A DNA stretch of 64,000 nucleotides from Echiichthys vipera. Taxonomy: Eukaryota > Chordata > Actinopteri > Perciformes > Trachinidae. Both the position numbers and the translations under genes were made by a program. The DNA lies in assembly GCA_963691815.1 (NCBI GenBank), contig OY829654.1, forward strand, positions 11,794,798 through 11,858,797. Reading direction: 5' to 3'. The notes under the pieces are model-generated. The model was given only the letters and a program-made list of their open reading frames with translations. It was not told the origin of the DNA and searched no databases. This document shows, in pieces, positions 28,089 to 39,653 of this stretch; within the stretch, counting starts at the first letter, position 1; the number at the start of each line of letters is the position of its first letter.

Positions 28089-28867
28089 AATATACAAACA
28101 CATAAATATATAAGCACAGTCCGCCTTACACTCAACTGCACATGTAAGTAAAAACAAAGAAGATAGATAGACCGATGTGCGGTCCTTATCAATCATCACC
28201 CCAAAGATCCATTCTAAAGGCAATGTCCAATCTAGCCAGTGGATTTATGTACTACTTCCAGCAGCAAACAGGACAGCTACAGTTGCCCATTGGGCATAAT
28301 GACACATTTGAATAAGATGTATTAAATTAGATCTGTATTTACTCAGAGGACCTCGTCTCACTTGGCCGGGTCAAAGGCAGGGTTTTCACCAATGACACAC
28401 TTTCCTGCTCGGGGCCTCAGTGCTGAGGCATTGGCTGAAGTGAACATTACACGCAATGATTCCTCCTGATTCAAGAGCCTGACTGGCTGTTGGCTTGTCA
28501 GACTGGAAGGGGAAATGAAGATTGTGGGGAATGTAGAGAAAGTTTACCTCCTATAAAGCATACTGATAGAATGATTAATTTACCCTGTTCCACAACACTT
28601 TGACTGAAGGCTTTAGGCAATACGGCCAAAACAACTAATTCTGTCCCTCTTTTCAGGGTTTGAGACAACTCAAGGAAATATAACAACGTTACCCCTGCAA
28701 AATACATGATTTAACCATCTTCTGTTTAGAATGAGCAAGCTTGAACCACCTGCAAGCCTGTCATATTCTGCATATTTAAAAAAAAATAGTGGCAGGTGTC
28801 CTATTTATGGCACAGTTAACAGGACTGTTGTTACTCAAGACTCCTATTGTAGCACCTAACATCAATT

Positions 28868-28933
28868 CACAATATCATTTTATACACATTTTTTTTTAAT
28901 TGATTGATAATCACAATATATCACTCAGCCCTA
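28868..28933 (-). mobile_element. hAT-type transposon end fragment
   Basis: The right edge reads ATCACTCAGCCCTA. Its reverse complement, TAGGGCTGAGTGATATATTG, has the TAGGG-type start and GTGATAT motif seen at the ends of common fish hAT elements. It is also similar to the left end of the element at 59295 (TAGGGTGGGCGATATG). Only one end is recognisable and a poly-T/A stretch follows it internally. This is a short fragment judged by motif only. Confidence 0.45.
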
Positions 28934-29444
28934 CTTTGACTCAAATACAGCTGGAAGCTGCCCAGTTCTGGATTGAGTGTCATTCACTTCATATTAGGCC
29001 TTTCCCATGTGTAATATCACAGCTTAAAGCAGCTCCTGTGATCAGGCGAGAGCATTTAATTTGATATTTAGCTTCAGTCCTTCTGATAGCAATGAAGTAT
29101 TTTGTGCAATTATATCAATGTTTTGAGATTATATTATATTATATCATATTTTTTTAATTAGCTGTAGAGTAAAAGTCTTTTGCATTGTCCTCTTATTGTA
29201 CGTCCACCATCTTCCACCCTCCACTCTTGTGTTGTCTATTGTAGTAGTGTAACCTTCCTTCTGTTTAAGTGTCTGTCTCTGTGTGTATTTTTTCTAAAGT
29301 GTCTTAGTACCGGGAAAAGCACTTTATTAAACCAATCTTTATTTTAAATTATTATTATTACATATGTATGCTAGTTTGAGTTGACATTGTAAATGCACAC
29401 AGGAGGTTCTTGCATCTCCTTTGGATGTATAGTACTTTGGGGGC

Positions 29445-29460
29445 GGGGGGGGGGGGGGGG
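29445..29460. repeat. Poly-G tract (16 G)
   Basis: Sixteen consecutive guanines after GGGGGC. Exact length is uncertain for the usual homopolymer reasons. Confidence 0.95.
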
Positions 29461-30593
29461 TTCAACTTTTAATAGAAGTAGTTGTGTGTGTCTATGTGTG
29501 TCTGTCTGACCAAGTGTTTAGACTTAATTACACCATGTTACTAGCTCTGGAAAGTCTCCATTGACTCTGTGACTCATAGAGACTCCTGGGGGGAATGTTA
29601 ACATGCAATATAAACTTCAATCCTTTCCGTTAATTATACCAGACCACAGAATTACTTGTATCAGCAGGAATTAAAGTTGTGTTAATCCACGCTTCTGTTT
29701 TCGTATTAATATTGATGTGTTCATAAAAAGCCAGGCTCTGATTAGTAAGACCTCCAGGCCTTTGATAGAGGGCTGTAGGGATTTCTGAAAAATGCATGAA
29801 ACATAAAAGTAATATAAAAAGTTTATTAACTCTAAACATCCCAGTGCCATGCACACATGTGGTTACACAGTGCTAATAAAAAACACTTTACATCCCTGTA
29901 GAATATGAAAGCCTTTCTTATTGTTTCCTACATTCTTTGTTTCTTTACAGATATTTAAGTACATATGGTGTGACGGTGCATAAATGCCCTGTGGTGCCTT
30001 AATACATGCATGGAATTTGTTATTTTCCAAGTCATTTTTTATGTAAAGGTGAGGTAAACTGAAAGGTCAATTTCCACTTTTTCAAAGCTCCCTTGAGTTT
30101 TGTCACTTTGTCCTGAAAGACGCTGGGGAGGAGGCAGAGGTGGCGCATCACTGACAGGCTAGCGCTAGCACCTCTCTAAAAGCGCTGCACTCACTCAATG
30201 CAGGGAGCTAATGTGTTTGACCCCTCTTTCCCAAAGGAAGTGCTTTGCTGCGCTTGCAGATGAATGAATCAGCATGTTTATAAGCGTTCCTCATCAGTCA
30301 CACCATTTTCTTCCTTCCATTCTTTTTAATCTTTGCTTTCTGTCTTCATGGTGTCCTGACATAGTGATACTAAACAGTCATTAGCTGAACTCAGTGTATT
30401 GTCAGGGGGATTGAAGTTGAAGCCATATAAGGCTTTTGATGCTAAAAAAAGAAACAGAGACATAGTCAGCACATAGAAATGGTAAATTAAAAATCAGCAA
30501 TAGTCCCCATACTGGTCTCAGATCACTGTTCAGAAAACCACCAGGTCTTTCAGATTCATTCAGTGTCAGCTCTTAACTTCTTCTTAATGCAAT

Positions 30594-30607
30594 CCCCCCC
30601 CCCCCCC
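30594..30607. repeat. Poly-C tract (14 C)
   Basis: Homopolymer cytosine run within an otherwise AT-rich context. Confidence 0.95.
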
Positions 30608-33600
30608 ATTTTTCATCCCCTCTTTATTACATATTTTGCACCAGGCAACCATTTTAATATTTCTCCCATATGGAGTTTTCCTAAGATATTCACAAAGACC
30701 CAGTTTATTCTAAGCATCTGCTCACAAAGTGACAATAAGAGTTCATGAAATGTTAACTCTTCAGGCTCTCTCAACATGCTGCCCCCTGATGTCCATTGTG
30801 ATCCTTTCGGTTTGTCTCATTTTCATGCATATTACATATTCACTACTCTTATCCATTTCCTCCCTTTGTATTGCAGTTGCTTTTTTCTTTTTGCAGGGGA
30901 ATAGCTTTATGATACAGTCAATGGAATCTGAAATTTCATGTGTGTGGATATGTGCAAAATATTCTTGTGCTACTGCTTCCGTGTTGTGTTTGCTTGGGCC
31001 TGCGTGTGTTTGGGATGGCATGTGGAGATTCCAATTCATTTAAAAAAAAATTTCACTTATGTCCTAGGGTCAAACCCCTTTGCTGGTCTTTTTATGTGTG
31101 AGGTTTTCAAGCTTTCCCCGGCGTTGTGTCAGTTTCTTCCTTTTACAGTGCAAAGAGATAAATGCTTAAATAAAGTTGAAACAGTAAATTTAATTATAGG
31201 TGTCAGTCTGACTATGAATAGGTTTGTCTCCTCAATAGAGTGGTACTCTATCGATGATGTTTTCTTGCCTTTCACCCAGTATATGCTGGGATGTGGCAAC
31301 ATTTTGCCTTCGCCGTAAGTTATGTTGAACAACGAATGATAAAGCTTGTAGGCACCGCCAGGACTTAATGGTACATTTAGGTACAACTCATAAACTGATG
31401 CTGCATTCAAATGCACCTCGTAGACTCTGAGAAATTCAAACATTTGTTGTAAAATACCCCTCTTGCATCTATTGGCTCTTGTGACATAGCTCTCAATACT
31501 GAAAATTAATGAATTAATTTAAATGGACAATTAAACTTAATTTCGACCTTAAAATGTCAACAGATTTCCGCACCCCCCCGAGTCTCCAAGTAGTATTGTT
31601 GGTACCGCTGTTGCAAAGACTGCAAGATAGGGATTATTATCCCTAATGATTGTCATTCAAAGTTGATCGAGCTAGTCAGGCTGGTTCTCTAGTCACTGGA
31701 TCGATCAGGTACTTGTCCAAATTGTTAGCAACATTGCTACCTTCAGCAGCCTGACAAATGTCCAGAGCAAGACACATCTGTAAGTATCTCAGTAAAGCAG
31801 ATAGTATTAATAAGTAAGCAAATTGTGTTACTTATTTGTCTATCTTAGTAGAAAGAAAGGTCTTATCATTCTCCCGCTCCCTCTGTCTGCAGGGCTGTTT
31901 TTCTTTTGCCAAGTCTCCATATACTCTGGTTGTTCCGTCATTTATAAGTTTCCTGATGATAGACTTTGATCACACTACGAAGCCTACTTATTATTTTATT
32001 ACCTTCATAAGTACAGTCAAACCTCGAGTATGGTCTTCTTCCTTTGTGCCATAAAGCGAGTTGTCATTTTACAAGGAGTTTATACCTGGGTCGGACAGTG
32101 AAAGCTAGACTTATCGAAAACCAGTCTAAACGCTGATGTTGTCATTATTCTAAAGCTATGACACTGTGCAATCAACATTTAATTCATAATGATGATTTAA
32201 ATCAGAAATGTTATTTGTTGTGACCTTAAAATCAATAGTCAAATCTAATCATAGATTTGGAGTATTGTTACACCCCTAATTTTAGGTAATTCATAAAGAT
32301 TGCCTACATCACATAGTTTGACCACCAAAGGCGACTGACATGTAGCTGTAAAATGCCGTATAAATGTAAAGCTGTGAAGTACTATATATACAATATATTA
32401 GACAATTTTGGTATTTCGAATTTTGAGCCTAAAAACCCAGACCCTTCTGAAGCATGCAGGCAAGGTCAATAGTAAAATGGCAAGCATGTGTCTGAGATGA
32501 AAGAGACACAGGTGTGTCTTCTTGTGAATTCTCTCAGAATTGCCTATTCATCATTATTCTCATTCAGTGCATGTTTTTACGAAGTGCAGAAAAAATACAG
32601 ACACGTAGGCCAGTCTGTGCCCTGTACCTCATGTGATCCAGAGGTTTTGACTCATTTGTCTCCCGCCTCTTGTCACTGGAGCAATGAGCAATGAGGGTCA
32701 GTGATCAGGTTAAATGACCAGGCTCAAAACCCATCATCCAAGCAGCTAGTCACCCAGTAACTGTGGCTGCTAAAGAAGCATGCCCACAGCTTATTTAATT
32801 CAACACTCCCACACACACACACTTGTGTATTTTCACGCACAATGTGGGAAATATATAAACCAGTATCACATACTCAAACAGAGGAGGATAGATATAGATA
32901 CATGCAACCTTATACACACTCGGATAGAAACACACATTCAGGCCAGGTAAGTAAGCCTATCCCCCTACGGCAGTGGCTGAGAGGCTGCTCAGCGATCAGT
33001 GAAATGGAGTGTTGCTCAGCACAGTCTGAGCTTTGTTTGGTCTCTCTCCCACTGAGACAGAGTCACATCCACAACTAACACGACATAGATCCTCATCCTC
33101 ATGGGTGAGAAAGTCCAGTTGACTCAAATAAGTAGTACTTTTTGAGACCATAGCACTTGGTGGTGTTGTATTGGATTGCATTTCTTCACTTTTCCTCCCC
33201 CTTGCATGTATTATCAGATCCTTGATAATCTGCATCAGTAGACATACTGCACAGTAAATATGTAATTTATACATTTTTGTTGCCCAGTGAAAAGCTTGTA
33301 TCTTTACATTTGTGATTTCTATGTTTTTAAATCATGCTAGCGGTGTCGGTGTAGGAATGACAATATCAACCTGTGTTTCTCTCTGTTGGCCACTTTTGTC
33401 CAGAATGAAATATTTTAACGGCTATTGCATATGGGAGAAGTGAGCCTTCAGGGCTTACTGCCAGAAATCTCTTGGAAAGGTTTAGGCTACTCAACTACTT
33501 TGGGTTAAAATATATTCCAGCAGAAAGCCCTGACCTCCGTTGTGATGAATTGATCCTTTCTGAGCCTTTCCTTTAAATACACTCTAACACCATCATCAGG

Positions 33601-33949
33601 TGTCAAATCACAACAAAAGTTATTTTAGGACAATTCTCACATAGGTATTGACCATACTCTGATTTCAAGAGAACTGAGCAACATCAGCAATAAAAACCTT
33701 AATTTTAATAGGCAGCAACACTGGTTGGACCCTAGGCCCTACAGTGGGCAGCCATCTGTCTTGATCGATTGGGGGGCAACAACAACTACATTAATAGCAT
33801 TAACTACTATGATGGTAACTGAAATAGGACTAAAAATAAATATGGCAGTGGTTATACTAGAATGATATCAATAAAAGCCCTAATACTAAAAAAATATGAC
33901 TCATAATTATAGCAGTTACTAGAATTGGTGCTATCAAGTATTTTGGTAC

Positions 33950-34088
33950 TCGAGGGCGGGACTAGATAAGCTTTTGCTTCTCCCACTTTCCCTTCTGGCC
34001 ATGTGAATTGTATGATTTAAACTAAGATAATGTGATGATGATGATTGATCTAACTGACATGCCTGGAAAAAAAACAAATAAATACATT
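33950..34088 (+). mobile_element. 3' end fragment of a LINE (GGGCGGGACTAGATAAGC type)
   Basis: The block GAGGGCGGGACTAGATAAGC, then TTTTGCTTCTCCCACTTTCC and TTCTGGCCATGTG, ends in AAAAAAAACAAATAAATACA. This order and the AAATAAATA tail match the 3' untranslated end of a common fish non-LTR retrotransposon as I remember it, where the block reads GGGCGGGATTAGATAAGCTT followed by cysteine/serine-rich coding remnants upstream. Only the 3' tail is present, so this is a 5'-truncated insertion. It lies about 80 bp upstream of the RTE-like LINE but belongs to a different family. Confidence 0.6.
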
Positions 34089-34394
34089 TATGACCACATA
34101 CATTCCAATTAGCATCAGCTGTGGATTGAGTTTAGTCTAGCTAATTAGCATGCTAAAGTAAGTAAGTAAAGTTCTCTCCGGGCACCATCACCTTATCATG
34201 GTGGAGAGGTTTGTGTGTCCCTGTGAACCTAGGGGCTGTGCTGTCTGGAGCCTAGTGCTCCTGGTAGGGTCTCCCATGGCAGAGTGATCTCAGGCAAGGG
34301 GCTGGTTCACAAAGATCCTATGGACAAACGAGGAAGAGGAAAAGAGACCCCACCCGGAGGAAGCCCGGGGCCCCCGTCTGGAGACAGACCCAGA

Positions 34395-35010
34395 CAGTCT
34401 GGGGGAGCTTACCTCCACGCACAGTCTCGGTTCTGGAACCGTACTCCTGGATAGGGGCTGGACCCTATTCTTCTCTGGCGATGCCCAGGGGGTGAGGCGC
34501 CAGGTGGATGTGGGGATACTCACAAACCCCCGGCTGAGCACCGCGGTGTTGGAGTTCACCCCGGTGGACGAGAGGGTCGCCTCCTTACGCCTGCGGGTGG
34601 TAGGGGGGGAAACTCTTACTGTTGTTTGTGCATATGCACCGAACAGCAGTTCAGAGTATTCAACCTTCTTGGAGACCCTGAATGGAGTCCTGCATGGGGC
34701 TCCAGTAGGGGACTCCATAGTTCTGCTCGGAGACTTCAACGTCCACGTGGGCAATGATGGAGACACCTGGAGAGGCGCTAAATCCGAGCAGTCGTCTGTT
34801 ATTAGACTTCTGTGCTAGTTACGGATTGTTTAGAACCAACACCATGTTCAAACATACGGATGCTCATAAGTGTACATGGTACCAGAGCACCCTAGGTCAA
34901 AGGTCGATGATCAATTTTGTGATCGTATAATCTGATCTGAGGCCGTATGTTTTGGACACTCAAGTGAAGAGAGGGGCAGAGCAGTCAACTGATCACGATC
35001 TGGTGATGAG
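34395..35010 (+). pseudogene. Broken endonuclease region of the RTE-like LINE
   Basis: The region encodes the C-terminal part of an exonuclease-endonuclease-phosphatase domain, which nicks target DNA to prime reverse transcription. Frame 1 (to 34818) includes FTPVDERVASLRLRVV, VVCAYAPNSSSEYSTF and LLGDFNVHVGND. The last holds the GDFN motif with its catalytic Asp/Asn. Reading then continues in frame 2 from about 34802 with FCASYGLFRTNTMF, RSMINFVIV-stop-SDLRPY and STDHDLVMRW, the last holding the SDH-like motif as TDHD. The upstream part that would carry the WN and catalytic Glu motifs is absent; proline/glutamate-rich 5' sequence joins directly to the GLTSTHS-type segment. It cannot make an active enzyme. 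Confidence 0.8.
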
Positions 35011-35036
35011 GTGGTCGTCTGGAGGAGGCCCCTCTC

Positions 35037-35735
35037 CGAGAGATCTTCAACTCACATCTCCGGCGGAGGTTTTCTGGTATCCCTGTAGAGGTTGGGGGCA
35101 TTGAACCGGAGTGGGCAATGTTCAAAGCTTCCATTGCTGAAGCTGCAGTGGTGAGCTGTGGCCTCAAGGTCTTAGGAGGTAACCCTCAAACACCGTGGTG
35201 GATACCGGTGGTTAGGGAAGCTGTCCGACTGAAGAAGGAGGCCTTCCGGGATATGTTATCCCAGAAGACTCCGGAGGCAGTTGCAAGGTACCGACGGGCC
35301 AGAAGGGCTGCAGCCTCTGCTGTGTCAAAGGCAAAGCAGCAGGTGTGGGAGGAGTTCGGAGAAGTCATGGAGAAGGACTTTTGGACGGCACCAAGGTGCT
35401 TCTGGAAAACCATTCGACATCTCAAGAGGTGGAAACGGGGAACTGTCCAAGCTGTTTACAGTAAGGACAGGATGCTGGTGACCTCAGCCAATGAGGTAAT
35501 CGGGCGGTGGAAGGAGCACTTTGAGGAACTCCTTAATCCGACTAACACGCCCTCTTTTGTAGAGGCAGAGCTGGAGGCTGATGGGGAATCATTGTCAATA
35601 TCTCTGGCGGAAGTCACTGAGGTAGTGGCAAAAGCCCCAGGGATTGATGAGATTCGTCCAGAAATGCTGAAAGCTTTGGGCTTGGAGGGGCTGTCTTGGT
35701 TGACACATTCTCTTCAACATTGTGTGGAAGTATGG
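35037..35735 (+). pseudogene. Linker region between endonuclease and RT of the RTE-like LINE
   Basis: Frame 3 translates as REIFNSHLRRRFSG, then GIEPEWAMFKASIAEAAV, NPQTPWWIPVVREAVRLKK, EEFGEVMEKDFWTAPRCF, HLKRWKRGTVQAVYSKDRM and EHFEELLNPTNTPS, ending in APGIDEIRPEMLKALGLEGL. This is the segment that joins the endonuclease to the RT fingers. About ten codons before the APGIDEIRPE motif seem to be missing (AEVTEVVAKAPG, where relatives carry a longer KLxxGKAPG stretch). Another block appears deleted at the junction with the endonuclease region. The frame is lost near 35735. Confidence 0.8.
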
Positions 35736-35736
35736 G

Positions 35737-37071
35737 ACAGTGTCAAGGGAGTGGTAGACCGGGGTGGTGGTTCCCCTATTTAAAAAGGGGAACCAGAGGG
35801 TGTGTGCCAATTACAGGGATATGACGCTACTCAGCCTCCCTGGTAAAGTCTACTTTAAGGTGCTGGAAAGGAGGTTTCGTCCTATAGTCGAACCTCAGAT
35901 TGAAGAGGAACAATGCAGATTCCGTCCTGGACTTGAAACAACGGACCAACTCTAAACTCTCGCAAGGATCCTGGAGGGGGCTTGGGAGTATGCCCATCCA
36001 GTCTAAATGTGCTTCGTGGATCTGGAAAAGGCATATGACCGGGTCCCTCGGGAGATCCTGTGGGAGGTACTGCGGGAGTATGGGATGAGGGGGTCACTTC
36101 TGTGGGCCATCAAATATCTGTACACCCAAAGCGAGAGCTGTCTCCGGATCCGCCGCAGTAAGTCGGATTTTTTCCCTCTGGGGTTTGGTCGCCAGGGCTG
36201 TGCTTTGTCACCAATCCTGTTTGTGAATTTCATGAACAGGATATCGAGGCATAGTTGTAGTGGGGAGGGATTGCAGTTCGGTGGGCTAAGGATCTCGTCT
36301 CTGCGTTTTGCAGATGATATGGTCCCGATGGCAGCGTCGGTCAGTGACCTTCAGCACTCACTGGATCGGTTCGCAGCAGAGTTTGAAACGACTGGGATGA
36401 GGATCTGCACCTCTAAATCTGAGGCCATGGTTCTCAGCAGGAAACTGGTGGATTGCTTACTCCAGGTAGGGAATGAGTCCTTACCCCAAGTGAAGGAGTT
36501 CATGTACCTCGGGATCATGTTCACGGGTGAGGGGATGATGGAGCATGAGTTTGGCCGGAGAATCGGAGCAGCCGGGGCGGTGTTGCAGTCGCTCTACCGC
36601 ACCGTTGTGGCGAAAAGAGAGCTGAGCCGGAAGGCAAAGCTCTCTATCTACCGGTTAATCTTCGTTCCTACCCTCACCTATGGTCATGAAAGCTGGGTCA
36701 TGACCGAAAGAACGAGGTCGCGGGTACAAGCGGCCGAAATGGGTTTTCTCAGGAGGGTGGTTGGAGTCTCCCTTACAGATAGGGTGAGAAGTTCAGCCAT
36801 CCATGAGGAACTCGGAGTAGAGCCGCTGCTCCTTTGCGTTGAAAGGAGTCGGTTCAGGCATCTAGTAAGGAGTGGTGGTGAGGTGTTCCAGGCACGTCCA
36901 GCTGGGAGGAGGCCTCAGGGAAGACCCAGGACTAGGTGGAGAAATTATATCTCCACACTGGCCTGGGAACGCTTCGGGATCCCCCAGTTAGAGCTGGTTA
37001 ATGTGGCCTGGGAAAGGGAAGTTTGGGGTCCCCTGCTAGAGCTGCTGCCCCTGCGACCCGAACCCGGATAA
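35737..37071 (+). pseudogene. Reverse transcriptase remnant of the RTE-like LINE
   Basis: One frame carries TGVVVPLFKKGN, VCANYRDMTLLSLPGKVY and EEEQCRFRPGLETTDQL. Then, after stops at about 35953 and 36004, comes a 354-codon uninterrupted stretch (36007-37071). In that stretch the RT motif A is FVDLEKAYDRVP (residues 3-14), motif B is RQGCALSP (62-69), the active-site FADD box is at 101-104, and the YLG thumb motif is near 167-169. The acidic active-site residues are retained. The usual GLRQGC reads GFGRQGC. The C-terminal region (GRRPQGRPRTRWR, residues 307-319) is also typical of the family. The stops and upstream frameshift make it non-functional as an element protein. The long open 3' part suggests moderate age. 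Confidence 0.85.
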
Positions 37072-37422
37072 GCGGTTGAAGATGAGATGAGATAAGATAA
37101 AGATGAAGTAAGGCGATGAACATGGTAAACATTACATCAGTACTGTACTAGCAAGTACTGTACTGTACTAGCAATGTCATTTTAAGTATGTTAACATACT
37201 AATGTTAGCATTTAGCTCAAAGTACAGCCTTACAGAGCCGCTAGCGTGGCTGAAGACTTTTTGTCTTGTTGGGTGAGGTTGCTGTGAGTTGAGAAAACGA
37301 TCCAACCTCAGTTCCTTTTAGGATGCGCTAAAAATGTCAAACTGCTTTTTTAATCAAGCTTTAAAGGAGGATGCAAGGTTTTCGCCTGTCAACATTGCAT
37401 ACCTGAAAGTGTCTGTATGTAT

Positions 37423-37428
<6 letters not shown>

Positions 37429-37509
<81 letters not shown>

Positions 37510-37546
37510 TGTGTGTGTATGTGTGTGTATGTGTGTGTGTGTTTGT
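37429..37546. repeat. (GT)n microsatellite with imperfect 3' flank
   Basis: GT is pure from 37429 to 37502, followed by ATGTGTGTGT-type imperfect units to about 37546. Confidence 0.98.
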
Positions 37547-39575
37547 GCATTTGTCAGTATCGGTATGTGTATCAGCTTGGTCTGTAGCAGAGGGCGGTGT
37601 CAGTTCTAATCTGGGACAGAGCAGGGATGGAAAGGTCAACTCTGCAGTGAAACACAGGGAAATAAAGACACATGCACACACACACGCTCACACACACACA
37701 CATACACACACCGCAAAGACAGAGACAGCCACACATATAGACACATTGAAAAGCAAACACAAAAGAAGATATTTATGGGAAACATGACTCGTGTGAAAAA
37801 GGTCAAGATTCACACTGGGGATTTGCAGGTCTATGCCACCTACCTGTATGTGTGTATATAGAGGTGAATGCAAGTGTGTGTTCGTAGCAGACACAAGAGT
37901 GGAAGCGATGAGAGTGCCTCTATGTGCTTTTTGAGAGCCTTGTGATATTCCTCATGGGAGGCAAAAAGACAATGAAACATTGAAGCGAGAAGCAAGAGGG
38001 AAGTTGAGAAGAGAGAGAATGGAAAAGGAAGAGAGCCAAGAGAGTTGAGTGTGAATTTCCTTAAAGTGCTCCATTTGGTGAGTCATTATTTTCACTAAAG
38101 CCACAAAGAGCATTTTGTTTCCCAAAGGAGTAGCTCCTACCCACTCCATCCTGCCTGTTCTCCCTCATTCCTTTCTTCCAGATTGCCAGGTAGTTTCTAT
38201 CATTTGTTTGTTTTTTCAGATTACTTTTCCGCACTTGGAGCTCAGCGAAGGTCTGTGATCTTTTAAGATTAACCTCAAACCTTTGAGTGTATCCCTCATA
38301 AATAATACATTGTACAAAGGACCAAATTAACATTCCATTTTCAGTACATTGTCTGCGGCCCCTCTTTGCTTGTATTCATTTTTCTCAGTGAAGACTGCTG
38401 ATCCAAGCTGATAGATTATGTCTGTGAATTCATAGAGTTGTATTGCTTACTCATGCATATCTGTCGTGCTGGTGATTGTGTCCTCTCTGTGGGATCTGGC
38501 TGCACCCCGGCAATCAGCCCAGTGTGATAAATAGGAACAAAGAGAGAACAAACCTTGCTGTCACTACAAATAAACATCTGTGGGTGCGCCTTAAGGCCAG
38601 CTTTCTCTTACACATAAACACACTCAACAAAACAGATCCAGAGACACACACATTGACACACAATCCTCCTCCTCCCACTGATTCAGTTGTTTAGAAGGTT
38701 ACTATCCTTTCCTGCGTATTATTTCAATCTGCAGAAAAAAAAGGCCTTCGCTCCCTCTGGATTTCAAGATAAGCAGATTGGTTTGTCTTTCGGAGAAGAC
38801 AAAAGAAGCTCAGGCCACACAAAGGTTTATAAAATGGCAACACGATGGTGGTAGAGAAGAGATCGAGCTCACAGGAGCCTCCAAAGCCTACCTCTAATGC
38901 CAGAAAATGTCACTTCTCACATCAACAATAAAGACATGCAAATTCCTCCCCTGGTACTTTAGCCAGGGTTTTACGTCTGGATCTCCTACTGGCATGTGAC
39001 ACACCATTTAAATGCTTTACTGGTTGAATATTGTTTTAATTTGTTTGTTGGAGTTTGTTTTTCTTTTTTTAGAATCCCAGCACCTTCAGTTTCTCTCCAT
39101 TTTGGTTGTTGGATGGGAGACATTTAATTTCTGGTTTCTCTTGGTGTCAGCTGGGTTTTGCTCTTCTGCCTCACTCGTGTCATCTCTGAGAACAAGGCGA
39201 AGTTCAGCAGACTGCGTGGCTCCACTAAGCGCTTGAAATGCTAATCAGAATTGATCTAGGAGGAGATATTAAAAAACTGGGGTGATTGCTGTCACAGTGC
39301 TCAGTGTGGGGCTGATTCAGAGCATCATAAATATTAATGGTGGATGCCCATCAGAGATGGCATGTCACTGACAGTCCCATGATTACCTGCTGAGTGTCGT
39401 TTATAGCAACCTGTACAAGTGATTGGTTCAGACACACACAAGGCATTGGGCGAGTGAGAAGACTAATTGAAAACATAAACAGTAGTGGTGATGTGTGTAG
39501 TGACAGGGTTGATTAGGCTGCACGCCCTTACCTGGTTGAGCTTTATTAGAGATCTAATTGAAGATGTCCAGTCTG

Positions 39576-39577
<2 letters not shown>

Positions 39578-39651
<74 letters not shown>
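39578..39651. repeat. (GT)n microsatellite, 74 bp
   Basis: Uninterrupted GT run between CAGTCTGAG and TAAATATAAC. Confidence 0.98.

Positions 39652-39653
<2 letters not shown>

Larger units (their letters stand above)
28934..33949. other. Non-coding stretch, no gene seen
   Basis: Holds a poly-G tract (29445-29460), a poly-C tract (30594-30607) and an AT-rich AAAAGCACTTTATTAAAC-like retroelement tail with ATTATTATTA near 29310-29360. CACCCAGTATATGCTGGGAT at about 31275-31294 resembles part of a V-SINE/LINE tail. A small perfect hairpin TAGGGAT-TATT-ATCCCTA lies at 31628-31645. Open frames at 30729-31043 and 30938-31318 plus show no recognisable domain. Confidence 0.5.
34167..37105 (+). mobile_element. 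Degenerate RTE-like LINE retrotransposon, about 2.9 kb
   Basis: The element starts near CTCTCCGGGCACCATCACCT and ends with CCGGATAAGCGGTTGAAGAT followed by a GATGAGATGAGATAAG tail. A short GATG-type tandem tail is characteristic of RTE-clade elements such as fish Rex3 and Expander. The single ORF should encode an AP-like endonuclease followed by a reverse transcriptase. Here it is broken by at least three frame changes (about 34800, 35030 and 35735) and stops at about 35755, 35953 and 36004. The N-terminal half of the endonuclease is missing. AAGTAAG occurs just before the element (about 34160-34166) and just after the tail (37106-37112), a possible but low-complexity target duplication. The clade call is from motif memory; a BovB-like or other RTE relative is possible. 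Confidence 0.85.

Noticed and set aside
31628..31645. TAGGGAT-TATT-ATCCCTA hairpin as a homing-endonuclease site
   Set aside because: Short palindrome with no coding or intron context; likely chance.
34290..34766. 158-codon minus-strand open frame across the LINE
   Set aside because: It is the antisense shadow of the endonuclease region; the plus strand carries the recognisable protein.
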